Shown: positions 1 through 5,099 of the stretch, piece after piece
How positions within the stretch are numbered: the stretch's first letter is position 1
How the letters are laid out: each line of letters begins with the position of its first letter
NCBI GenBank assembly: GCA_002415895.1
Contig: DIAV01000132.1
Span: 3,985-9,103, forward strand
DNA length: 5,119 bases
Reading direction: 5' to 3'
From: Anaerolineales bacterium UBA5069
GTDB lineage: Bacteria; Chloroflexota; Anaerolineae; Caldilineales; Caldilineaceae
The notes under the pieces: model-generated
Databases searched by the model: none
What the model was told of the DNA's origin: nothing
What the model saw: the letters and a program-made list of their open reading frames with translations, nothing else
Translations under genes and position numbers: made by a program

Positions 1-35
1 GCTTTCTTTGCGCTTTCTTTGCGCCTTCGCGTCAA
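1..35 (-). repeat. Short GCAAAG-type repeat with a perfect 11-bp tandem duplication
   Basis: Positions 1-11 and 12-22 are two identical copies of gctttctttgc. A related third unit, gcgccttcgc, follows at 21-30. Read on the minus strand, this is a purine-rich string of GCAAAG/GCGAAG units lying just downstream of the imuB-like stop codon. A 15-nt block at 17-31 matches, in reverse orientation, the block at 5102-5116 at 13 of 15 positions. Such GCAAAG-rich strings are common as dispersed intergenic repeats in some bacterial genomes. Membership of such a family is inferred, because only the edge of the element is visible. Confidence 0.5.
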
Positions 36-43
36 GGCTGTTG

Positions 44-1252
44 TTATACGGGTTGCAGACGGAAGACGCGCTCGGGCACGGGATGGCGCGCGTCGCAGAT
101 TTGGCCGCAGTAGAAGACCCGCCCGTAACGCCCCGTCCAGCGGTGGGCCAGCGCGGCCAGCGGCGGATTGATCCCGTCGCCTTCGCTCGGAGTGTCATCC
201 AACCCGCCCGCAAAGAGAGAGAGCTGCCCAGCCACCAGTTCGCCCACCTCGCGCACGCTCGTCTCAATGCGTTCGACCTCACCCGGCCAGATGAGCGCGT
301 GCAACTGCTGCGCCAGCGCCGCTTGCACGCGTTCCGGTTGGCCGGCCGGTGTGATAAAGGTAATGTCCAGCATACGCGCGCCCGCCGCCACAAAGTGCAG
401 CGTCACATGCAGGCGGCGCACCCCTGTCAACTGCGCGCTCAGGCTTTGCAGCGGCGCACGCAGCGCCATCATCAACTCGGCCAGCACGCGCCCAAGCTGG
501 TCGCTGGGCGGCTCCAGGTCACACATCACCGGCGCGGGCAGGGCGCGCGCATCCCCGCAAACAGGACGGTTGTCCTTGCCCTGCGCCCAGCGCTGCGCCA
601 GCTTGCCCACCTGCCCGTAGCGCTGCCAAACGGCCGTGGTGGGCAGCGCCCCATACTGCCCCAGCGTGCGGATGCCCAGCCAGTGCAGCTGCTCCAGCGC
701 CTCTGGAGGCAGAGGTAGCAGCGCCACCGGCAGGGGCGAGAGAAAGGATGATTCTTCGGTCTTGCCCACCATACGCATGGTTCCGGCGGCGGCCACATGC
801 GCCGCAGCGCGCGAGGTGAACTTGCTCGAATCCCACCCCAGCGCGGGCTGGCGGTCTGCGCCCAGCGTGGCGCGCACGCGCCGGCCCAGTTCGGTGGCAA
901 GAGAACATACATCGCCGCGGCGCGTGGTCACGCTGTGCAGGTCAAGCCAGGCTGCACCCCAGCCATGCACCTCCACGGGCAGCTCCCAGCGTGCCATCTG
1001 CGCGAGAAAGGCCTGCTGCTCCCCTTCGCTCTCGCGGCTGTCGAGCGGGCGCAGCAGCAGATCGGGGCAGTGGGCGCGTGCCTGGCGCGCATGCATGCCC
1101 ACGCGCACGCCAACTTCCTGCGCCAAAGATGACGCCGCCTCAATGCGCTCGTCTTCACCCACCAGCCCCAGAGGCATGCGCGCCAGCGCCGGCGTGCGGC
1201 GCAGCGGCAGCGCCAGCAGAAAGTCAGGAATGCGACAAAAGAGAACGCTCAT
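44..1252 (-). CDS. imuB: ImuB-like Y-family DNA polymerase homologue, catalytically degenerate
   Basis: A 402-residue protein with Y-family (DinB/UmuC/ImuB) architecture. The N-terminal strand (MSVLFCRIPDFLLAL) is the palm start. The GWGAAWLDL segment at 97-105 lies where polymerases have S-x-DE-A-Y-L-D. A GWDSSKF segment at 139-145 matches the G-x-x-x-NK-F region, and an HhH-like thumb lies at about 183-205. Aligned by eye to DinB, Asp8 is Arg7, Asp103 is Gly99 and Glu104 is Ala100, so no metal-binding acid remains. This is the hallmark of ImuB, which acts as a scaffold rather than a polymerase. A textbook beta-clamp motif, QLSLF, sits at 343-347, ahead of a tail ending PERVFRLQPV. ATG at 1252 follows the imuA-like stop by 12 nt with only a weak ribosome site, so the two genes are probably one operon and translationally coupled. 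Expected role: bring an error-prone replicase to the clamp at lesions. An active Y-family polymerase is unlikely given the lost acids. Confidence 0.88.
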   Translation of the reverse strand: MSVLFCRIPDFLLALPLRRTPALARMPLGLVGEDERIEAASSLAQEVGVRVGMHARQARAHCPDLLLRPLDSRESEGEQQAFLAQMARWELPVEVHGWGAAWLDLHSVTTRRGDVCSLATELGRRVRATLGADRQPALGWDSSKFTSRAAAHVAAAGTMRMVGKTEESSFLSPLPVALLPLPPEALEQLHWLGIRTLGQYGALPTTAVWQRYGQVGKLAQRWAQGKDNRPVCGDARALPAPVMCDLEPPSDQLGRVLAELMMALRAPLQSLSAQLTGVRRLHVTLHFVAAGARMLDITFITPAGQPERVQAALAQQLHALIWPGEVERIETSVREVGELVAGQLSLFAGGLDDTPSEGDGINPPLAALAHRWTGRYGRVFYCGQICDARHPVPERVFRLQPV

Positions 1253-1264
1253 GAACGCACCCGC

Positions 1265-2038
1265 CTACCAGGTGGTGCGTGCCCGCACCGTGCCATTAAA
1301 GACGATTGCCACAGGCGCAGAGGGGGATCCCCCGCGCCAAAGACTGCGCACCACCTGGGCACGCGCCGCATAGCCTACAAGCTCACCCTCTTTGTATACC
1401 CATTCTTCGCGCCGCAATTCAACATGCAGCGCGGCGGCCTGGCGCAGGGCGGCGGCCATGTCCAGGCTGAGCAAGCGCTGCCAGAGGGAGGCAGTCTCAT
1501 TAAGCAGCAGCACAGCACAGCCGCTTGTGCGCGCCAGTTGGCGCAGCCGCGGCAAGGCGGCGTTAAAGTGACGCGCCTGGGCTTGCGTCGCTGTCAATTC
1601 GGCCACACCATCCACCAGCACCAGGGGCACACGGCCACTTTGCACCGCGTCCAGCAGCAAAACAATGCGGTCTGCCTCCAGTTGGGGACGGGCAATGAGC
1701 AAGCGGTCGAGTGCAACGCCGCAGCGCTGCAAGTAGCCAGGGTCGGCGGTATGCGTCAAATCCAAAAGTATGCTCGTTGCGCCACCAATTTGCGCCTGGG
1801 CGAGCGTTTTGTAGGCAATGGTGTTCTTGCCCGAGGTGCTGCGGCCACTGAAGAGGGTAATGGCCCCGCGCGGAATACCCGCACAGCCGGTAATGGCGTC
1901 GAGCGCCACAAAGCCGGTGGGAATGGCGGGGGGCAGGGCCGCAGCGAGTTCGCGCAGCGGACGGATTGCGCGCACACCATGCTGCTGCTGAATCGCACTG
2001 ATTGCACTTTCGAGGGTGCGTCGTTTGTCGGGCGCCAT
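1265..2038 (-). CDS. imuA: ImuA-like RecA-fold protein, SOS mutagenesis cassette
   Basis: A 257-residue protein collinear with the RecA ATPase core, without RecA's C-terminal domain. Visible landmarks are a Walker A-like GRSTSGKNT (65-73), the strand LLDLTHTADP (91-100), Walker B LVLVD (139-143), and LLLNETA (178-184) where RecA has its N-Q-I-R switch. The C-terminal part contains EGELVGYAARAQVV, matching RecA's EGENVVG-x-x-x-RVKVV strand. Key residues differ from RecA: Thr73 is Asn72, catalytic Glu96 is Thr95 and Gln194 is Glu181, so ATP hydrolysis is doubtful. The pairing with an ImuB-type gene identifies it as ImuA-like rather than RecA or SulA. ATG at 2038 is preferred because GGTGA lies 5 nt upstream and the numbering then tracks RecA within one residue in the ATPase motifs. 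A GTG at 2074 in the same frame (269 residues) has no ribosome site. Transcription is probably LexA-controlled from the promoter at 2110-2139. Confidence 0.85.
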   Translation of the reverse strand: MAPDKRRTLESAISAIQQQHGVRAIRPLRELAAALPPAIPTGFVALDAITGCAGIPRGAITLFSGRSTSGKNTIAYKTLAQAQIGGATSILLDLTHTADPGYLQRCGVALDRLLIARPQLEADRIVLLLDAVQSGRVPLVLVDGVAELTATQAQARHFNAALPRLRQLARTSGCAVLLLNETASLWQRLLSLDMAAALRQAAALHVELRREEWVYKEGELVGYAARAQVVRSLWRGGSPSAPVAIVFNGTVRARTTW

Positions 2039-2086
2039 CGCACTCACCAGGGGGTAAAGGCTGGTGCGCCGCACGGGCAGCGCGAA

Positions 2087-2100
2087 GGGCAGAGATGCCC
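2087..2100 (-). other. Small hairpin in the imuA leader
   Basis: GGGCA at 2087-2091 and TGCCC at 2096-2100 form a perfect 5-bp GC-rich stem closing a 4-nt loop. On the minus strand this would lie within a few nucleotides of the 5' end of the imuA-imuB transcript predicted from the -10 box at 2110-2115. It could stabilise the message end, but a stem this short may be chance in GC-rich DNA. Confidence 0.25.
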
Positions 2101-2109
2101 CTTGCCTGC

Positions 2110-2139
2110 ATCATATTAGAACATTAGTTCTTCTGTCAA
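2110..2139 (-). promoter_or_regulatory. Sigma-A type promoter of the imuA-imuB operon
   Basis: On the minus strand a perfect -35 TTGACA (2134-2139) is followed after 18 nt by the -10 TATGAT (2110-2115), one mismatch from consensus. Initiation would fall near position 2103, about 65 nt upstream of the preferred imuA ATG. The spacer carries a LexA-type operator, so a bound repressor would block RNA polymerase directly. The near-consensus boxes suggest strong expression once derepressed. Confidence 0.8.
2119..2130. promoter_or_regulatory. LexA operator (SOS box), GAAC-N4-GTTC
   Basis: The sequence GAACATTAGTTC is an exact match to the GAAC-N4-GTTC core of the Gram-positive/Chloroflexi-type LexA box. 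Its outer arms are extended by one further pair (A at 2118, T at 2131). It lies entirely between the -35 and -10 boxes of the imuA promoter, the usual place for a repressor site. The only other gene that could share it is the divergent protease gene, whose start is about 145 bp away. The lexA gene itself is not in the window. Confidence 0.8.
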
Positions 2140-2275
2140 GAGGGAAGAAATGCACTCGAGGAGTTCTCAAGAGCGATGAGACATGCACAGAGGGGGATCC
2201 TAACGCCCGCTATGCGTGCTAAAATAAGGCGGTGAGCATGCCGACGCGGGTATTCCAGACTCAGGGGCTATGCAC
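2140..2275. other. Divergent intergenic region upstream of the CPBP protease
   Basis: The stretch between the SOS promoter and the protease gene has no convincing full promoter reading right. The best -10 candidate is TAAAAT at 2220-2225, with no recognisable -35 at 16-18 nt. A partial direct repeat is present: GTTCT followed by TCAAGAG occurs at 2127-2142, and a contracted form, GTTCTCAAGAG, at 2163-2173. A 16-nt segment at 2185-2200 recurs with one mismatch inside the imuA-like gene at 1315-1330. None of these has an assigned role. Confidence 0.3.
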
Positions 2276-2279
2276 ATGA
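2238..2279 (+). promoter_or_regulatory. Candidate 13-codon leader peptide (uORF) for the CPBP gene
   Basis: An ATG at 2238 is preceded by AAGG at 2226-2229, 8 nt upstream, and opens a 13-codon frame (MPTRVFQTQGLCT). The frame ends with TGA at 2277-2279, overlapping the protease ATG at 2276-2278 in an ATGA arrangement. That geometry is typical of translational coupling. It could set or tune protease translation. The peptide shows no run of regulatory codons, and an ORF this short can occur by chance. Confidence 0.25.
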
Positions 2280-3151
2280 ACACCGCGACAATCTCTCACT
2301 CGAACTCTCACCCGAATCGCCAATCAATCCAGATAGAACGCATCGCCTTTCTTCTGGCCGGCGCGATCGCTGTCGGTTTCGCAGGGTATTGGCCCACACT
2401 GCCCGAGGCAGCAAGGCCCTTAATTCGGCTGCTCCTGGCCGCGCTGTGGCTGCTGCTCACATGGCTTGCGGGCAGCAGCGCACGCCTTGCGGCGTACCGG
2501 CCCGTGTGCCTCGCATTCTTTGCCGTGTCGCTGGGGCTATGGTTGGCGGGGCTGATTGGTGCGTGGCCATTACAGCAACTTGGGCTGACAACCGATTCGC
2601 TGCTCGGCATGACTGTCGGCAAACTGAGCGAGGTGGCAGCGATTGTTGCTGCGATCCTGGTTGTCAACCGCCTCCAAAGCAAGGCTTTGGCGGAGCTCTA
2701 CCTGCGCCGTGGCAAGCTGGGGCGCAGCCTTGCCATAGGATCGGGCGTCTCCGCTCTGCTGTGGCTCTCTTTTCTGGCCATGGGAGGCTGGCAGGCGATT
2801 GCCTTTGTGGGGACGCAGCGCCTGGTGGCAGCGTTGCCCCTGATCCTGGCCTTTGCGCTGGCAAATGGATTTATGGAAGAAGTGTGGTTTCGAGGGCTCT
2901 ACTTGAATCGCTTCGAGCACTTCGTGGGTGCAAAGAGTGCGCTGGTCGTGACGACAATCGCATTTGGGGCGCTGCACCTCATGAGCGCCTACGCAGGCGG
3001 CAATCTGCTGCCTTTTGTGGCAGTCACCCTGCTGCTCGGCCTGGCCTGTGGGTTCATTGTCCAGTCAACGCACACGCTGTGGGGCGCCGTGCTGGCGCAT
3101 ACCGCAGGTGATGTACTGGTGATGCTGGGATACTTTTGGAGCCTGCTGTGA
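2276..3151 (+). CDS. CPBP family intramembrane metalloprotease (Rce1/CAAX type II)
   Basis: A 291-residue, strongly hydrophobic protein with about eight predicted membrane spans after a hydrophilic N-terminus of some 20 residues. All three signatures of the CPBP/ABI family are present in the C-terminal half: EEVWFRG (201-207; EExxxR), FGALH (230-234; FxxxH) and HTAGD (275-279; HxxxD/N). The Glu and His residues are those that hold the active site in Rce1-type proteases, so the enzyme looks intact. Bacterial members are variously involved in processing membrane or prenylated peptides, in bacteriocin self-immunity, or in scaffolding; the substrate here is unknown. The ATG at 2276 is preferred over the in-frame ATG at 2270: AGGGG at 2263-2267 is 8 nt from the former but only 2 nt from the latter. 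It is transcribed away from the SOS operon and converges on the MazG-type gene. Confidence 0.9.
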   Translation: MNTATISHSNSHPNRQSIQIERIAFLLAGAIAVGFAGYWPTLPEAARPLIRLLLAALWLLLTWLAGSSARLAAYRPVCLAFFAVSLGLWLAGLIGAWPLQQLGLTTDSLLGMTVGKLSEVAAIVAAILVVNRLQSKALAELYLRRGKLGRSLAIGSGVSALLWLSFLAMGGWQAIAFVGTQRLVAALPLILAFALANGFMEEVWFRGLYLNRFEHFVGAKSALVVTTIAFGALHLMSAYAGGNLLPFVAVTLLLGLACGFIVQSTHTLWGAVLAHTAGDVLVMLGYFWSLL

Positions 3152-3176
3152 CAGGCGGGCGTTACCCGTGCGCCTG
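3152..3176. terminator. Possible bidirectional hairpin between convergent genes
   Basis: CAGGC (3152-3156) can pair with GCCTG (3172-3176), and inside it GGG (3157-3159) with CCC (3165-3167) around a CGTTA loop, leaving a 4-nt bulge. The structure begins right after the protease TGA and contains the MazG TAA. It would be read from both directions. Neither strand has a T-tract after it, so a classical intrinsic terminator is not demonstrated. Confidence 0.3.
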
Positions 3177-4559
3177 CCGAAACGCCACGGCATAGGTGCG
3201 CAGCGCGTCCTCGGCGTCGAGATCGTGCGCGCGGCCAATCGCCACAATCTGCCACAAGGCGCGGCCAAGACTCGCCTCATCGAGTGCGCCCAGCGCAGCC
3301 ACAAGCGCTGCGTTCTCCCGCGCCAGCGCCGCCTTGTCAATCAGCCCCGCCTTGTGTGCCTTGGATTGCAGCGCACGCGCCTTGGCCAGCGCGGGCAGCG
3401 CCGCCGGCACGCCATCGAGCGCGTGTGCCGTAATCCCGCGCGCCGCCTTCTCCTGCACCTTGATGGCATCCCAGTTGGAGAGAACATCGGCCACACCGCC
3501 TACAGCCGTCTCGCCAAAGACATGGGGATGGCGGCGAATGAGTTTGGCAACCACATTCGCCATGGCATCGCCCAGCAAAAAGCGCCCCTCCTCCGCTGCA
3601 ATCTGCACCAGCATTGTGGCCACCAGAAAGAGATCGCCCAACTCCTCAATAATGTGCGTTGTATTGTCGGGGCCGGATTCCTCCATGTCGATGGCTTCAA
3701 TCACCTCGGCGCACTCGCTTAACAGATCCTGGCGCAGCGACGCGAGCGTCTGCTCGCGGTCCCACGGACAGCCTTCAGGGGCGCGCAGGTGCGCCACAAT
3801 CTCCTGCAAATCGCTGAAGGAACGCCCTTCCGGCTGGGGGGGCAGGTAGACGCTGGTCAGGTGGTCAAAATCGTCTTCTGCATCCAGCGCATGGAGCGGG
3901 CGCGCCGTAACCGAAAGCGCGGCTGTGCCCGCCGCGTGTACAACATAGGCCGGGTGGTCAGGCGGATAGGCATTGAGCAGCGTGAGTTTGAGGTCAGACG
4001 CAAGCCACGGCGCATAGACCTGTGCAATCAGCAGGGGTAGGCTCACTTCGACGCGTGGATGGTGTGCGCGTGCGATGAGCATGGCGTCGACAACCTGCGC
4101 GCCATCCATCAGGTCCACACCCACCGCGGCAAAGGTGGGCGCAACGAAACTCTGGCCTGCAACGATGTGCGTGGCAATGCCCTGCGCCGCTGCCGCCCGC
4201 AGGAGCAGTGGCGTAGTCGCCTCGCCCACCCACGGATCACCCGGCACAGCATAGACCACGCCGCCGAGTTGGGTGGCAGCATCCAGCACGCGCGCGCCAA
4301 TGGCCGCGTAGACCTGCGCGAAGTCGGCATGTACCTCGTAGAGGTCATCACAGGCGGTTGTCACTGCGGCGCGCGGCAGGTCGGGCACGCAGGGGTGGCG
4401 CGCCGTGCGCAGGATCACGCGTGTGGCCTGTGCCAGCGTCTGCCATGCCTCCAGCGAAAGCGCGCCGAGCGGGCCGGGCCCCAGCCCCACAATCGTCAAT
4501 TGCACCTGGGCAGGACGCGCGCTATCGGGCCACAACGCAGGCGGTGGGGCAATGTTCAT
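3162..4559 (-). CDS. Tetrapyrrole methylase-MazG fusion, nucleoside triphosphate pyrophosphohydrolase (YabN type)
   Basis: A 465-residue two-domain protein. Residues about 20-240 form a SAM-dependent tetrapyrrole methylase-like domain, with the glycine loop IVGLGPGP (23-30) and the VPGDPWVGE segment (105-113). Residues about 246-370 are a MazG domain: CPWDREQT (264-271), the helix SECAEVIEAI (281-290), the metal-binding EELGD (305-309), RHPHVFGE (343-350) and NWDAIK (362-367). The E-x-x-E and E-x-x-x-D acids for Mg2+ are present, so NTP hydrolysis to NMP and pyrophosphate is expected. The tail (about 385-465) resembles a shortened second MazG repeat whose LGD has become LGR (431-433). The family is linked to removal of non-canonical nucleotides; the methylase domain's substrate is unknown. 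ATG at 4559 has GGAG at 4567-4570, 7 nt away. A longer reading to 4655 would overlap the upstream gene and lacks family similarity. Confidence 0.9.
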   Translation of the reverse strand: MNIAPPPALWPDSARPAQVQLTIVGLGPGPLGALSLEAWQTLAQATRVILRTARHPCVPDLPRAAVTTACDDLYEVHADFAQVYAAIGARVLDAATQLGGVVYAVPGDPWVGEATTPLLLRAAAAQGIATHIVAGQSFVAPTFAAVGVDLMDGAQVVDAMLIARAHHPRVEVSLPLLIAQVYAPWLASDLKLTLLNAYPPDHPAYVVHAAGTAALSVTARPLHALDAEDDFDHLTSVYLPPQPEGRSFSDLQEIVAHLRAPEGCPWDREQTLASLRQDLLSECAEVIEAIDMEESGPDNTTHIIEELGDLFLVATMLVQIAAEEGRFLLGDAMANVVAKLIRRHPHVFGETAVGGVADVLSNWDAIKVQEKAARGITAHALDGVPAALPALAKARALQSKAHKAGLIDKAALARENAALVAALGALDEASLGRALWQIVAIGRAHDLDAEDALRTYAVAFRQAHG

Positions 4560-4566
4560 TGCGCAT

Positions 4567-4570
4567 CTCC
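4567..4570 (-). promoter_or_regulatory. Ribosome binding site fixing the MazG-type start
   Basis: On the minus strand GGAG stands 7 nt before the ATG at 4559, the clearest ribosome site of the minus-strand genes. It decides against the in-frame upstream extension to 4655. The surrounding 55-nt gap (4560-4614) holds no recognisable separate promoter, so the gene is probably cotranscribed with the membrane-protein gene upstream. Confidence 0.65.
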
Positions 4571-4614
4571 AGTCGATTATTGATCGTGAAATGATGCTGT
4601 CGTGGGCAACCGGA

Positions 4615-5031
4615 TTAGCCGCGGCCAAAGGGGCGCACTTGCCACAGCCCCTCAATCAGCACAGTAATCAGCAGCGCAACGAGGACAAAAGCGGGGTCCA
4701 GCAGGCTCAGCGCACTGAGCGCGAGCAGCGTGGTCAAAGCCAGTGCCAGCAGAATGCCCTGACGCAGCGCGGCTTCGGGCGCAGGTGTGGCCCCGGGCTG
4801 GCGGCTGTTCACGCCGGCCAGCGCCGGCCAGCGCTCGTGCAGCGCCAGCACGCCCACCGTGCACAAGCCTGTGCTAAAGAGCAGCAGCGCGCTAAAAAGC
4901 CCCACGACGGCGGGCACATTCAGCACGCCCTCTGCGGCATAGGGGGAAACATTGGCAAAGATGTAGTAGAGTGCGGCCGCTCCGGCGATAGCAGCGATGG
5001 TGGCCCACGCGGCCGCTTGTGCGCGCGTCAT
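4615..5031 (-). CDS. Small four-helix integral membrane protein, unknown function
   Basis: A 138-residue protein that I do not recognise. It has four likely membrane spans at about residues 8-27, 42-64, 88-110 and 112-130, grouped as two hairpins. A polar linker of about 23 residues (65-87) contains HERWPALAG and a Pro/Ala-rich stretch. The N-terminus is short and basic (MTRAQ) and the C-terminus ends in a basic RPFGRG. No catalytic or ligand-binding motif is visible. ATG at 5031 is the first start in a clean frame but has no good Shine-Dalgarno, so translation may be leaderless. It is followed after 55 nt on the same strand by the methylase-MazG gene. The coding character (hydrophobic periodicity, high GC at third positions, no stop) supports a real gene. 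Confidence 0.7.
   Translation of the reverse strand: MTRAQAAAWATIAAIAGAAALYYIFANVSPYAAEGVLNVPAVVGLFSALLLFSTGLCTVGVLALHERWPALAGVNSRQPGATPAPEAALRQGILLALALTTLLALSALSLLDPAFVLVALLITVLIEGLWQVRPFGRG
4813..4832. repeat. 10-bp tandem duplication inside the membrane-protein gene
   Basis: The decamer gccggccagc occurs twice in a row at 4813-4822 and 4823-4832. It lies in the polar linker of the membrane protein, around residues 67-73 (WPALAGV). Because 10 is not a multiple of 3, gaining or losing a unit would shift the frame. It is short and may be chance in GC-rich coding DNA. Confidence 0.5.
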
Positions 5032-5037
5032 ACGCGC

Positions 5038-5065
5038 AGTGTATCACCGCGCTGCGCCGCCGCAA
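5038..5065 (-). promoter_or_regulatory. Possible promoter for the membrane protein-MazG pair
   Basis: On the minus strand a weak -35 TTGCGG (5060-5065) and a -10-like TACACT (5038-5043) are separated by 16 nt. The -10 ends only 6 nt before the ATG at 5031, which would give a leaderless mRNA. This agrees with the lack of a good ribosome site for that gene. Both boxes are far from consensus, so this is a tentative call. Confidence 0.3.
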
Positions 5066-5099
5066 AATGATTCGCGCGCATGCTCAAAGGCAACATCTC

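Noticed and set aside
8..718. Long plus-strand open frame of 236 codons
   Set aside because: It lies wholly antisense to the ImuB-like gene, is rich in Arg/Gln/His in the way expected of a GC-rich antisense frame, and has no recognisable domain.
1318..1333. GGGGGATCCCCC palindrome at 1322-1333 and a 13-bp block shared with 2188-2200
   Set aside because: The first copy is codon-constrained inside imuA and the second is isolated. One short shared word is not enough to call a repeat or protein-binding site.
636..1373. Plus-strand open frame of 245 codons across imuB and the end of imuA
   Set aside because: Antisense shadow of two genes with clear family motifs. The composition is dominated by Ser/Arg/Ala with no domain.
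1424..2119. Plus-strand open frame of 231 codons opposite imuA
   Set aside because: Antisense to a RecA-like gene that aligns along its whole length. It would also end inside the SOS promoter region.
2574..2670. Possibility that the CPBP gene is an ABC-type or other multispan transporter
   Set aside because: The EExxxR, FxxxH and HxxxD motifs in order and at family spacing identify a CPBP protease, and no transporter motif is present.
3196..3849. Plus-strand open frame of 217 codons opposite the MazG domain
   Set aside because: Antisense to conserved MazG motifs. Its serine/alanine-rich low-complexity sequence is typical of a shadow frame.
4560..4655. N-terminal extension of the methylase-MazG gene
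   Set aside because: The 32 extra codons overlap the membrane-protein gene and do not resemble the family. A good ribosome site points to the ATG at 4559.
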